From positions 28,995,536 to 29,059,535 of the forward strand of contig NC_067198.1 in NCBI RefSeq assembly GCF_000699445.3: a DNA stretch of 64,000 nucleotides. Direction: 5' to 3'. The position numbers were made by a program, and so were the translations under genes. This DNA is from Schistosoma haematobium (lineage: Eukaryota > Platyhelminthes > Trematoda > Strigeidida > Schistosomatidae). Positions 54,363-64,000 of this stretch are shown in pieces. The notes beneath the pieces were generated by a model. It ran no database searches, was not told the origin of the DNA, and saw only the letters and a program-made list of their open reading frames with translations. Positions within the stretch are counted from its first letter, which is position 1; each line of letters starts with the position of its first letter.

Positions 54363-54622
54363 TTACAGCAGTTTCGAAGTATTCCGATGTTTTTTTGGTG
54401 GAAAGATGACGTGCTTTGTCAAAGTAGACACAAACGATGGCATTTGCTTCTTACAGCAGAATGAGGGATTGGCTGCAGTTGACTCGTATTCAAAAGCAAC
54501 CTCATAGTTCACACGTGTCATGATACTCAACAAATCTAAAGTATTTCCATACCGAAGCAAGACATCAGATAAGGCTCGTATGAACCAAGAACCGTTGACG
54601 GAGTTACGAAAAGCGTAATAAC
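54363..54622 (-). CDS. caspase, last exon (small subunit)
   Basis: Acceptor CTAAG at 54,623; the exon runs to TAA (54,365-54,363). It encodes YYAFRNSVNGSWFIRALSDV, then the LLSIMTRVNYEVAFEYES region and KKQMPSFVSTLTKHVIFPPK. These match the p10 subunit of executioner caspases (YYSWRNSKDGSWFIQSLC, ILTRVN, KKQIPCIVSMLTKELYF). The S1-pocket Arg of the YxxRN block is kept; the usual Trp before it is Phe. The C-terminus runs 12 or so residues past the usual end. Phase agrees with the exon at 59,499-59,358. Caspases are cytosolic cysteine proteases of apoptosis. Confidence 0.9.
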
Positions 54623-54857
54623 CTTAGATGGAAAAAAACAGCTAGGTTTAAAGAATTTAATAACTAGATGAAATCCTAATTTATAATCAAAAGACAATAT
54701 ATACTGTTATTTAGACTAAGAGTTTAGTAATGATTCAATAAATTATAGAGAATGATTTGAATCAAGAAACTTATAAACAATTAAAGTGACTGATGTAGAT
54801 GCCGTCACCGAAACAAACATTCATGATCAAAAAAAGTCCTCAGACAAGAAGTTATAG

Positions 54858-54955
54858 CTCAGATGGGTGATTTAAGCGGAGTTTCGTTCTCTGAATTGGA
54901 TGGTTTGGTCACGAAGCCTTCATTGTTCTTCTGAACAATATCATCAGCATGTCGC
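54858..54955 (-). mobile_element. Penelope-like 3' coding fragment, minus orientation
   Basis: TCTGAATTGGATGGTTTGGT and the following bases match the C-terminal codons of the element at 60.5 kb (EVCADDV..NDESSTTKPSSSE region). It abuts an oppositely oriented fragment. Confidence 0.65.
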
Positions 54956-54956
54956 G

Positions 54957-55150
54957 ACATGTTGCAGGTCAACAATAACGAGTCAAGTTTGAGGTCTACA
55001 GGACAAGCTGTGGGTCATATGTGGAGAAATTCGAACACTTCACCTCTACCTGAAGTTTGTGCTGATGATATTTTTCAGAGGAACAATGAAAGTTCCTCGA
55101 CCAAACCATCCAGCTCAGCGTTTATTATGTCGATGAAGTCACGATTTTGA
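54957..55150 (+). mobile_element. Penelope-like 3' coding fragment, plus orientation
   Basis: Encodes GHMWRNSNTSPLPEVCADDI and NNESSSTKPSSSA, the C-terminus of the GIY-YIG frame at 60.5 kb. With the previous fragment it forms an imperfect inverted repeat. Confidence 0.7.
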
Positions 55151-55680
55151 AACAGTGCAACCAAAAATGACTTTTTTACACTTTTCTCTTGGGAACTTAA
55201 TTTGTTCCCTGCGCCAATTTAATTATAAACAATTGAAGCCGAAAATATCGAGTATCATGTGACCGCTTTATAACTGAGTACAGTTCTCCCGTTATAAAAT
55301 GCGAAGTATAATAATTCATAATTTTATTCATTTATATTTGACTACGAACAAACATAAAATAGATTTTAGTAACAATGGTGAATATAAACATGACACTTTT
55401 GCTGATGAAACGTTTACTGAGTTACACTTTAACTGGGTATAATTGAAAATCATTTAGAATCAAATCTTATCGCACAAATAATCTCATCAAATGACTTAAT
55501 CAGACAAATCAGATTGGGTTATACTGATTTTTAATTAGACTTATCGACCTAACTCCTATTTATCAATTACCACTGAACGGAAATATAACAAGGATGATGA
55601 TTTGTACCATGTATCGAAAATATTGTAAAATTCTGGAATTAAGAGGGAAAGATAGTGAACAAAACGATGATTTAACAGTT
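55151..55680. other. unassigned caspase intron sequence
   Basis: AT-rich, no feature seen. Confidence 0.4.
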
Positions 55681-55684
55681 ATGT

Positions 55685-55808
55685 TCTACCTTTAACCACT
55701 TAGTAGCCGGTTCGAGTCCGACTTTACCTACCTTGATTTAGGTAGCTGTGTAGTACCACTAGCCTTCATTTATAACGTGTCGCTCAAAGGCAAGTACATG
55801 AAGTTACA
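55685..55808 (+). mobile_element. tRNA-derived SINE, first of a pair
   Basis: Head CCACTTAGTAGCCGGTTCGA with B-box GGTTCGAGTCC (55,709-55,719), body GGTAGCTGTGTAGTACCACT, tail GTGTCGCTCAAAGG. Confidence 0.6.
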
Positions 55809-55811
55809 TTG

Positions 55812-55925
55812 TTAAGTGGCATAATCGACTCAGTGTTAGTAGGTCGTAGGTTAGAATCCTACTCAATCTGCTTTAGTGTAGATAATCGAGTAGCATCGCC
55901 ATACTTCATACAAACAGTACAGAAA
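55812..55925 (+). mobile_element. tRNA-derived SINE, second of a pair
   Basis: Head AAGTGGCATAATCGACTCAG and B-box-like AGGTTAGAATCC (near 55,849), directly after the first copy and in the same orientation. Confidence 0.55.
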
Positions 55926-57427
55926 GAAGTTTGGTAAACAAACCTACTTTTATTTAATGACTTACATTTATCTGAATTGAAATTAATTACAAAAAAGATG
56001 GAAAACAAACCATGAATGTAAACAGATATTTATATCCGCAGTCATGCCCAGTAAATAACACCACATGAAACAAGAAAAAAGTAACTTAAAGTTATACTAC
56101 AATGTTAAGGTTCTACTCTCACATTAATATTATTGTTTCTGCGAAGTTTGCGTCCAAAAATTAACAATTACATCCTCCTTATTAGTGGATACAAGAATCA
56201 GAAGTATTAGCTATTATCTGACTCATCTTTTAACATACAGACTCCCTTATTTATTTACCAAAAGGGTAACGATTTGAAGTGAATAATATGAAACCACTCC
56301 ATTTCATCAGGTTCTTAACAGCTGCTTAGATCCTGTAATATTTGAAAGTAAAATTGCAAATAGGACCTAACATTCTTATAGAAGCGAAGTCGATTACAAC
56401 TTCATGTAAACACATCTTAGTATGGTGTCACAAAAATCCAAATACCGATAACAAGATGCTGCAAATAAATATGACATCTAAAGATGGTCCTGGAACAGTG
56501 ATTAAGGTATCAACGAAGGATCACTGGGTTGATATCCAGTGGTGACGTAACGAAACAATCGTATAAAAGTTACGGATAATTAATAACAACATGACTCAGG
56601 CTCAACTAGTTAAAAATAAAGAACTGAAAAAGAATTAAAGTGATTCAGTTAAATAGGGGTTGCATTATCACGTATACTGAGTGTTATTTCCCATTTCAGG
56701 CTATCATTTTCTGTAAAACCGAATAGAGAGAGAATGTATTATTCATAGATTATTGTTCATTTTAATCCAGTCAGCACACATACACACAACAGAATCGATA
56801 TGAAAAGTAAAAGATACAATATCACACTATATATCACAATACCAATAGTCCTTCTTACAGAACTTTTGAAAATCATTGAACGTGATTCGATTCCCCTACT
56901 TGACTCTAACGATGACAATACATCAGTAAAAATAAGTTGTACAACTGATTGATCACTGAGCAATGACCAAGGGTTCGGATCCCATATGAAGTACCAGTTC
57001 CCTTAAGATTTCAGGTACACCTTGTTGGTGAGTGAAAATTGAGAGAAACCTAGATCCAGGTCTTTCTGCCAACCACCTAAGGCCAGTTATGTTATTGTCT
57101 GCTGCATCACTAGGATGTCACGCCTAGTGAGTGGGGATAAAAGGAACTATTGGACTGTTTAATAGGTGAAGAACAAATTAATTCTGTCAAACTATGAATG
57201 ATAAATGAAAATAAGAAAATCGATATATCATGGTGTTCTATATGGGGGAAGTAAATTCGTTTGAACAACTAGCTTTTTATTTCCTAAGCATTATTTTTAG
57301 AAAAATGACCGCCCATTTTGTCAAAATATTAGGAAATTTTTTATTCGATAAATAATCTAGTAAATAATACTGTTTCTGTGTTCTGATTAGACAGTTTAAT
57401 TGTAGAGTACTAACTATCGTTTTAGAC
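55926..57427. other. unassigned caspase intron sequence
   Basis: Contains a motif-free frame at 56,342-56,545 (LQIGPNILIEAKSITTSCKH). No other support for coding. Confidence 0.35.
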
Positions 57428-57660
57428 AATATGGTCAGTGTCCATTTGATGTAGAAGTGTGCTTTTCAGTAGTAATACAGGCATTAAATCAGTTTAATGA
57501 AAAATTAGGAAAGACTGCATTACTTCCTGTCATAATAAACAGAACAAGCCCAGGGACGTTAGAAATAAAATTATTTAGGGAAGCAAATAATATTGATGAT
57601 AAATCACAACATCTGGGGTCTGAAATCACACAAGAAAATTTGTGCACCAACACCATTTAG
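57428..57660 (+). CDS. unrecognised exon-like ORF
   Basis: A frame entered from an acceptor-like CGTTTTAG at 57,427. It reads QYGQCPFDVEVCFSVVIQAL, NQFNEKLGKTALLPVIINRT and ends at TAG. Composition is ordinary for a coding exon and it has no internal stop, but I recognise no family. It lies in the caspase intron on the opposite strand. It may be a last exon of an unknown gene, a piece of an unfamiliar mobile element, or chance. Confidence 0.25.
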
Positions 57661-57779
57661 GAGAGCCAGAAGTCACTCCAACAATCACGTTATATAAAAA
57701 ACTTAGGAAATCCACCTTTTGTTAGTATTTCGTAAAATTGATTACCCTTACAACTTCCTCAACAGGTTCCATTCAGGTC

Positions 57780-58225
57780 GATTGCTAAAGCGGATCGTTT
57801 AACAATATATGGGAAAAATAATCATAAGGCTTTTGCAATCCCTGGGAATCAATGTCACTCAAAATCCCAAAACAACATTCTATCACGAGTAGTGCAGATG
57901 GAAAAAACCAATACCAAAGGAAAAAAAAGTTACATGGTCAACAAAATAGACTGTACCAAATACCTGAAGCACTATATTGGACAAAGTGCGCACCGACTTC
58001 GCCTACACATAAACGAAAACGCTAGAAAGTGAGACGATATAGTGTCAACACTGGTATTAGTGTACACAAGTAATTACGGAAATTTTTTGAATTAGTCAAC
58101 CGTCCAAATCCTAAGAATTCCCGAGAGGTTTTAGAGACAAGAGATTCAGATCAATGGGCAATTCGTAAACATATAAACACAAATCCAATCTATAAATCCA
58201 CCAAAAAAGGTTAATCAATCACATA
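57780..58225 (+). mobile_element. decayed Penelope-like element, GIY-YIG region
   Basis: Frames read LLQSLGINVTQNPKTTF, then YMVNKIDCTKYLKHYIGQSA, RLRLHINENARK and DQWAIRKHINTNPIYKS. They align with LLKTFGIGVAHKPTKS, CDKHYIGQSGRPLHLRLHEH and INKHIEINLIYQP of the copy at 60.5-61.25 kb. It carries stops and a frameshift. Confidence 0.75.
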
Positions 58226-59040
58226 GTCATGAACCAACTAAACAGAAAAGTTAGCGTGAATGTAAGGTCAAACAAAGACAGCAAAAAACCTGGGGAGAGA
58301 CGATTACAAACAAGGTTATTAAAATGAACTGAATCGATGCTTGAGGCAGAACTGAAAATAACGACAGAGCCTAGAGCTATCACGCCAATAGGACAAAAAA
58401 TCTATTTGATCTATTTTGAAAAGCAGTTTAAATAGATTTGCTATGGAAATTTTTTTTAGCATATACAACGAACATGATATTGTAATTTCATTACCATGTC
58501 ACGCCTGCATGGGTTATTCTAGCTTACGGACAGACTGATTTATCAGTTCTTCTTGAGTCATATTTTGACCTTGTCAATCATTCGCTTACCTTGACTGTGT
58601 TTTGTATGTGTCTATATGTGTGTCGTTTACCCTATTCATCACATGTCTCTAGTTTATTTTTGTCTGGCTATAAATATCGAGTCATACTTGATCTCCTGTC
58701 TGTTTCTCCACTTCGATTTTTATCCTGATTGTCTGTTTGAATCAGCGGGTGTATAAAATATACGTACCCAAAAGTCATCCTCGTATTCAGCTTATTCCGT
58801 TATTCAGTAACGCGGATTAAGTCAATACTTATATATCAGGGTAGCCAGGATGCATGTTTCGTTAACATCATTATAAGGTCGAAACGCCGTCAGATCAGTG
58901 GATCACAAAAATATTAATACATTTTAATCTTCATTATCTTACCAATTTCTGTACAGATTGTCTAAAATCCTCAGAAGAATCATTTATATTCTGCTTTTAG
59001 CAATTAAGCACATAACTGAGAAAAAAGCTTTACCGATATA
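58226..59040. other. 3' flank of Penelope-like remnant
   Basis: Non-coding. The end near 58,840-58,900 contains CAGGGTAGCCAGGATGCATG and GGTCGAAACGCCGTCAGATC, which may be element-derived terminal sequence. No complete ribozyme core is seen. Confidence 0.35.
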
Positions 59041-59043
59041 CAT

Positions 59044-59118
59044 GTGAGTCAGTCAGCTACAACGTAGGACCAGGTACATAAATGCATCGGTCCAAGTTGC
59101 CACACTTCATTAGCACAA
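59044..59118 (-). mobile_element. SR3-like 3' UTR fragment
   Basis: GTCAGTCAGCTACAACGTAG and GTTGCCACACTTCATTAGCAC match the 3' terminus at 27,424-27,500, diverged. Confidence 0.6.
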
Positions 59119-59357
59119 GATGAACACCGAATTCATAGAAGTCGTTACTTCGATGGTAGTAATATATAAAAGGAAGATTGTGTGACGAATAAAAATATTA
59201 CCTAGCTAACCAAGCAGACACAAGTGGATTGATATTCTATTCGGAATTTAAAAGTTTTGTCCCTATATTACTTAACCTTGGCCTCGATTCCACTGCACAA
59301 CATCGGGAAGATTAACCAACAGAAAATAACATAGATCAGTATAAACTTGAAAAATAC

Positions 59358-59499
59358 CTGGTTGGACTGAATAGGCGATGAAAAGATCTGCCTCAACTGG
59401 AATCCGTCTTGTTGTTGTCGCAGCATCCGCAGATTTACTATTAGATAAAGGTCCATCACAAACAAATACGCCGTCATCAAGTGCCATTCCACGGCATGC
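59358..59499 (-). CDS. caspase exon with catalytic cysteine
   Basis: Acceptor ATTAG, donor CCAG|GTATTT. It starts ACRGMALDDGVFVCDG, the catalytic-Cys pentapeptide Q-ACRG whose Gln must come from the previous exon, and continues through a linker SNSKSADAATTTRR to IPVEADLFIAYSVQP, the conserved start of the p10 subunit. The linker has aspartates that could serve as processing sites. The next exon downstream begins with the split Gly codon and YYAF. Upstream p20 exons, including the catalytic His, were not found between 59.5 and 62 kb. Gene symbol left open: caspase-3/7-like, exact paralogue unknown. Confidence 0.88.
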
Positions 59500-60090
59500 C
59501 TAATAAGATAAACAAATAAGTAGATTTAAACATCATCCAAGTAGTGAATTACACTGACTAAAAGGAACCAAAGACCGAAAAAGTGGTAATTGTAGCTAAT
59601 AATTAGTCAAACCCAATGCAGAATACGGGAAAGTTATATCTATCTCAGCAAACTGATAGGAAGTTAACACAATGAAAGGACAAAAAAATGGAAAAAATGA
59701 CACAATGGTGGAAAGTTTGACATAGAAAATATAGTTCAAAAGAAACGAATAAAATCATAGAATGGTACCACTGCAACCAATTTTGAGGTATAAAATTAAC
59801 GATAGGTGGTAAATATCGCGCAAGCCACAACTAATAATACCACATTACCTGCACAGCTCGGACCACTAGTCTATTTCTTGTTTACTAACTTAGGACGACA
59901 GATATTACTTATCGTATCGAGACACTAACTTTGAAGCTCAGATTGGAAATAAACATTTATTAGAATCCGGAATCGGCTAATATTTTTAACATACGATGAA
60001 CTTCTTGAATTCATAATTAAAAACCAATAACTAGTGCAAATAATTAATTGATAGTCACATCTGAGCAACTCTATCAAAAGAAGTCAACCA
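59500..60090. other. caspase intron, unassigned
   Basis: Upstream side of the catalytic-Cys exon. No p20 exon was found here on the - strand. Confidence 0.4.
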
Positions 60091-60165
60091 GTTTGTTTAT
60101 TTATTTGAAAACATAAACATTGATACAAGGGAGTACCAAACACATATGCACCACACAATAACAAT
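60091..60165 (-). mobile_element. 3' fragment of the retroposon family
   Basis: TTTGTTTATTTATTTGAAAA, ACATAAACATTGATACAAGG and CACATATGCACCACAC match the end of the copy at 4,729. Confidence 0.6.
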
Positions 60166-60489
60166 GGGTTGTGAAGAGATAATGTAAAGTGTGTATAATA
60201 AGAGAACAAGAACGAAAATAAATCAGTGTGAGAGTTGAATAATAAAAATAATAATAATAAAGAGATAATTCAGTTAGTAAAAATATATCCAGGAAGAATC
60301 CTTTCAATTAAAGTAGTTACGTTCATTTTTTATGAAGAAAGTAAAAGAAAATTACAGAACGATCGTCACTGGCTTCTATTCTGAGCCATTTCGATTTGGT
60401 ATAGAATTAAAAACGAAGAACATTTTATTCCAAAGAAGATTACAGCGTATAGCTACTATTAAAGTTTAGAGAAAGATTAGAAACGGTGG

Positions 60490-61250
60490 AGAAGATTTGT
60501 AGCTCAGGTGGATGATTTTGGTGGTGTTTTGTTCTCTGAGCTGGATGGTTTGGTCGTGGAGCTTTCATCGTTCTTCTGAACGACATCATCGGCACAGACT
60601 TCAGATAGAAGTGAAGTGTTCGAATTTCTCCATATGTGTTTCACAGCTTGTTCTGTGCACCTCGATGTTGATTGGTTCTTGTTGACCTTAAATTTATCAT
60701 TGTTTACTTCTTTGTTTTGGTTGTGTCTCCCATTGGTTTGATTTTTGTTCCTATATTTATGCATGATTTTCCTGATTGGTTGATAAATTAGATTGATTTC
60801 AATATGTTTGTTGATTGCTGATTGACCTGAGTGCCAAGCTTCTAAAAATTCTCTGGTGTTTTCGGAGTTTCCTCTGTCTAAGATTTCTACATTTTCCCAA
60901 TCGAATGAATGTCCGTAGTTATCCACGTGTATTGATATAAGTGAAGAGATATCATGGCGTTTGACTGCTAATTGATGTTCATGTAGGCGTAGGTGGAGGG
61001 GGCGTCCGCTTTGTCCGATGTAGTGTTTGTCGCAGTTGGTACAATTTATTTTGTAGATGATGTTTGATTTGTTTTCCTTTGTTATTTCATCTTTTGGTTT
61101 GCATAGGATTGATTGTAATGATTTTGTTGGTTTGTGTGCCACACCTATCCCGAAGGTTTTCAGCAGTCTCGTTGTGGTTTCTGATATTCCTTGTATGTAT
61201 GGTAAGGTGATCCTTTTGTTGATTTTTGTGCTTGATTTGGGTTCTGAAGA
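60490..61250 (-). mobile_element. Penelope-like element 3' half with open GIY-YIG frame
   Basis: A 5'-truncated Penelope-like copy. Only the region after the reverse transcriptase remains. The 3' end follows the frame at about 60,490. Confidence 0.8.
60504..61250 (-). CDS. GIY-YIG endonuclease domain of Penelope-like element
   Basis: An open frame of about 248 residues without stops. It begins in the RT-thumb-proximal segment INKRITLPYIQGISETTTRL, typical of Penelope-like elements. GVAHKPTKSLQS follows, then the GIY-YIG nuclease: IIYKINCTNCDKHYIGQSGR with the Y-IG pair, RLHEHQLAVKR, and HVDNYGHSFDWENVEILDRG with a Glu position for metal. The Cys pair and the H-E..H residues match the CCHH-containing linker of this group. 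It has no start codon of its own because the RT part is missing; the product may be nonfunctional. The polar tail is rich in Asn, Lys and Ser. Confidence 0.8.
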   Translation of the reverse strand, partial: SSEPKSSTKINKRITLPYIQGISETTTRLLKTFGIGVAHKPTKSLQSILCKPKDEITKENKSNIIYKINCTNCDKHYIGQSGRPLHLRLHEHQLAVKRHDISSLISIHVDNYGHSFDWENVEILDRGNSENTREFLEAWHSGQSAINKHIEINLIYQPIRKIMHKYRNKNQTNGRHNQNKEVNNDKFKVNKNQSTSRCTEQAVKHIWRNSNTSLLSEVCADDVVQKNDESSTTKPSSSENKTPPKSST

Positions 61251-61254
61251 TTAG

Positions 61255-62084
61255 AAACAATAAGCCAGGCTGTTAGCGGGACATAGATTGGATTAAAGCA
61301 TGCTTAATGCACGATTGCTTTGGTGCACGTTGATTGGCTAATTCTTATCCAATGAGCGCTACTCGATACTTGGAGAACACTCTAGAAATCTTCTCATGTA
61401 AAAACTATAAATATACTAACGTTTTTCCTATTGTACTTCTTACTTCCATCTAACCTTCTTATTTGGAATATAATCTCTTTCCTATTCATCCGTGTTCTGA
61501 TTTGGGGATTTGTCGAGTGAATTGGTGTCCGAGGATACTAAGCAATAGGAATAGCTGGGTTGTAATAAGAGAGAAATATAACACAGGCAAATACAGAAAC
61601 AACCAGAACATCTCTGAATGGAAACCAAAGTTGGAAGAATTTAAAACGAAATAATGTACTTCTTGTACAAAGATAAACTAAAGCAGAATGAGAAAAGTAT
61701 TAGTTGTGTCTGAACTAACAGACTGGATTTGATCTAGTTCTCTGATACTTGATTTAATAAGAGATTATTATTAACTATATTACAATTTACTTTCAATCAT
61801 CGACCAGTGGGCTCGACTGTCAGCTACATAACAAACAGATATCTGTCCCCAATTTACTGAAGAAAAAACATAATCATGTCTTCAAATCTATCGGAAATGA
61901 ATAGGTGTTTGCTGGTTATTTATTGACATTGTATGTACAAATGACTTAAAACGTCACTATGATCTCAAAAAAAAAACGCGTAGTTCTTACCTATAACAGA
62001 CATGAACATGAAATGCAGCAATATCTCTTAACTGAAAGGTGATAAATTCTACCTAACACAATTCTTTTTTAACAGGCTTACTTT
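61255..62084. other. unassigned stretch
   Basis: AT-rich, no feature supported. Upstream caspase exons were looked for and not found. Confidence 0.4.
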
Positions 62085-62261
62085 TATTGATCCGGGAGAG
62101 CCTTCCAAATTGCTGCAGAAATGAGGAGATATAATCTAAAGGTGCTTGGGATCAGTGAAACACATTGGACGCAAGTTGGACAACAATGACTAACTTCAAG
62201 AGAACTTCTGTTATACTCCGGCCATGAAGAAGAAAATGCTCCACATACACAAGGAGTTGCA

Positions 62262-62924
62262 TTGATGCTGTCCAAAGAAGCACAAAATGCACTTATAGGA
62301 TGGGAATCTCATGGACCAAGGATCATCAAAGCCTCCTTCAAAACAAAGAAAGAGGGCATTTCAATGAACATCATCCAATGCTATGCGCCTACCAACGACT
62401 ACGATGAAGACGCTAAAGATCAATTCTACGATAGGCTGCAATCAATCATCGAGAAGTGCCCAACAAAGGACCTGACCATTCTGATGGGAGATTTCAATGC
62501 CAAGGTTGGAACGGACAACACTGGATATGAAGACATCATGGGACGACACGGACTGGGAGAAAGGAACGAAAATGGTGAGAGATTTGCAAACCTATGTGCC
62601 TTTAATAAACTGGTCATAGGCGGCACCATATTCCCACATAAACGCATACACAAAACCACATGGACTTCACCGGATAACTCTACACAAAACCAAATCGACC
62701 ATATCTGCATCAACAAAAAGTTCAGGAGGACGATGGAGGACATGAGAACCAAGAGAGGAGCTGATATAGCATCAGATCATCACTTGCTGGTCGCCAAGAT
62801 GAAATTGAAACTCAAGAAACACTGGACAACAGGGCGGACAATATCACAAAAGTTCAACACGGCCTTTCTTCGGGATACTGACAAACTCAACAAATTCAGG
62901 ATATTCCTCAGCAATAAGTTCTAG
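62262..62924 (+). pseudogene. RTE endonuclease domain
   Basis: 220 residues. IIQCYAPTNDYDEDAKDQFY, LTILMGDFNAKVGTDNTGYE (Asp, Asn), TWTSPDNSTQNQIDHICINK and ADIASDHHLLVAKMK (Ser-Asp-His) are the endonuclease motifs, here in one frame. The N-terminal strand before 62,190 is readable (RYNLKVLGISETHWTQ) but followed by a stop. The frame ends at 62,924. Confidence 0.8.
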
Positions 62925-63286
62925 GCCTTTCATGATCTACTCAATGGAGAAGGAACTAATATGGGGAGCAACTGGAAGGGGATCAAAGAGGCAATCACTT
63001 CAACATGCCATGAGGTTCTGGGCCACAAGAAGCACCATCACAAGGAATGGATCACTGTTGATACACTGGATAAGATTTAAGAAAGGAGGAACAAGAAAGC
63101 AGTAATCAATACCAGACGAACAAGAGCAGAGAAAACCAAGGTACAAGCTGAATACACAGAAGTAAACAAGCAAATGAAGAGGAGCATCAGAACTGACAAA
63201 CGTTAATATGTGGAAGATTTAGCAACGACAGCTAAAGCCGAAACAAACGTCCTGGAAGGAAATATGGAAGTAATTATGGTTTAGAG

Positions 63287-63540
63287 CTTCAAAATGATCG
63301 AAGAACGAGGAATTTTCGCAGTTCAGAGAACTGCAACTAAGAAGGTACCCGAAATCGCAAGCCAGCCTTATGACGAGAGACTGGAATAACTAAATCTACT
63401 TCCTTTGTAATACAGGAATACTAGAAATGACTTGGTCACAGTTTAAAATCACTTGATCAGAAATTTGCTTTTTATATGCCCTCACCTTATCTTTCGAAAT
63501 AAAGAATTTGAGAGGACACTTCAGAACACTGTGTAGTATG
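63287..63540 (+). mobile_element. foreign retroelement segment inside the RTE copy
   Basis: Reads VQRTATKKVPEIASQPYDER and LNLLPL, like the post-RT tail motif (PYDERLKRLNLFPL) of CR1/jockey-type elements. It breaks the RTE frame between the linker and the RT palm. Confidence 0.5.
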
Positions 63541-64000
63541 TTTTAGTAAGGGTGAAATATGTCAGTTATAATGTTGGTCTACTTGGGAACCCACCTACTG
63601 ATCATTGAGGAACAATCAATTGAATGGAATTCATCACTCTACATCAACTTCATTGACTACGAAAAAGCATTTGACAGCGTGGACAGAACAACACTATGGA
63701 AACTTCTTCGACACTACGGCGTGCCTCAGAAGATAGTCAATATCATACAGAACTCATATGATGGATTACACTGCAAAATCGTGCATGGAGGAGAGTTGAC
63801 AAAGTCGTTCGAAGGAAAGACCGGTGTCAGGCAAGGTTGCTTACTCTCACCCTTTCTCTTTCTTCTGGTGATCGACTGGATCATGAAGACGTCAACATCT
63901 GAAGGGCAACACGGGATACAGTGGACATCTAGGATGCAGTTAGACGATCTAGACTTCGCAGATGATCTGGCCTTTCTATCCCAAACGCAACAACAAATGC

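Larger units (their letters stand above)
62085..64000 (+). mobile_element. RTE/SR2-like retrotransposon, runs off the window
   Basis: 5'-truncated inside the endonuclease. The domain order is endonuclease (62,095-62,850), linker with KVQAEYTEVNKQMKRS (63,140-63,190), a foreign segment (about 63,290-63,540) replacing the RT fingers, and the RT palm from 63,615. The palm shows YINFIDYEKAFDSVDRTT, GVRQGCLLSPFLFLLVIDW and LDFADDLAFLSQ, with both catalytic aspartate sites intact. The element continues past the end. Confidence 0.85.

Noticed and set aside
58840..58900. Possible hammerhead ribozyme at the end of the Penelope-like remnant (GGTCGAAACGCCGTC).
   Set aside because: GAAAC and a GTC triplet exist, but no CTGATGA core stands upstream on either strand at the right distance. 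The TGATG..CGAAAC on the - strand lacks a proper stem II.
59645..59830. Frame MWLARYLPPIVNF as an upstream caspase exon.
   Set aside because: It lacks the catalytic His region and the KPKLFFIQ-like ending needed before ACRG, and no donor fits in phase 0.

Overview
This 64 kb window looks like genomic DNA of a blood fluke (Schistosoma or a close relative). The sequence is AT-rich. Host genes are cut into small exons by introns that range from 35 nt to several kb. Most of the rest is remnants of trematode-type retroelements: RTE/SR2-like, an SR3/Perere-like non-LTR family, CR1 with a PHD-type ORF1, Penelope-like GIY-YIG elements, Ty3/Gypsy, and tRNA-derived SINEs with SM-alpha-like hammerhead remnants. 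The genus is inferred from these families together and was not tested by a database search.

Three host genes can be read by splicing exons by eye. (1) A PrimPol (CCDC111, primase-polymerase) gene on the + strand, 12,742-30,052. Eleven exons join in phase and give 514 residues; only a short N-terminal exon is missing. The DxE, SxH and DLGVYTRNRNFRL motifs and the C-H-C-C zinc ligands are all present. (2) A complete gene for U1 snRNP protein C on the - strand, 34,491-34,968. It has three coding exons, an 8-nt first coding exon and a 35-nt intron. (3) The last two exons of an executioner-type caspase on the - strand (59,499-59,358 and 54,622-54,363), separated by a 4.7 kb intron. Its earlier exons were not found and probably lie beyond 62 kb.

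Layout. 0-0.7 kb: RTE 3' end. 0.7-8.9 kb: mostly unassigned, with a 0.5 kb retroposon copy, a tnp2-like transposase fragment and a tRNA-SINE. 8.9-12.4 kb: an RTE copy carrying two nested insertions with target-site duplications. 12.7-30 kb: PrimPol, whose introns hold a three-layer nested element, SINEs, (TA)n tracts, a split tandem duplication and an antisense SR3-like element. 30.4-33.4 kb: decayed Gypsy and SR3-like copies. 34.5-35 kb: U1-C. 35-37.4 kb: a CR1 copy with internal deletions. 39.6-40.9 kb: a Gypsy derivative with protease joined to the integrase tail. 42.2-47.3 kb: a nearly complete CR1 inserted into a gag-like ORF. 47.3-52 kb: unassigned. 52-52.7 kb: Gypsy gag. 54.3-59.5 kb: caspase exons with Penelope-like fragments and SINEs in the intron. 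60.5-61.3 kb: a Penelope-like GIY-YIG ORF. 62.1 kb to the end: an RTE copy.

The three host genes act in separate processes (replication restart, 5' splice-site recognition, apoptosis) and nothing suggests they are co-regulated. I found no CRISPR array, operon or prokaryotic gene. The most informative material is the set of newly readable host gene models and the datable nesting of mobile elements.
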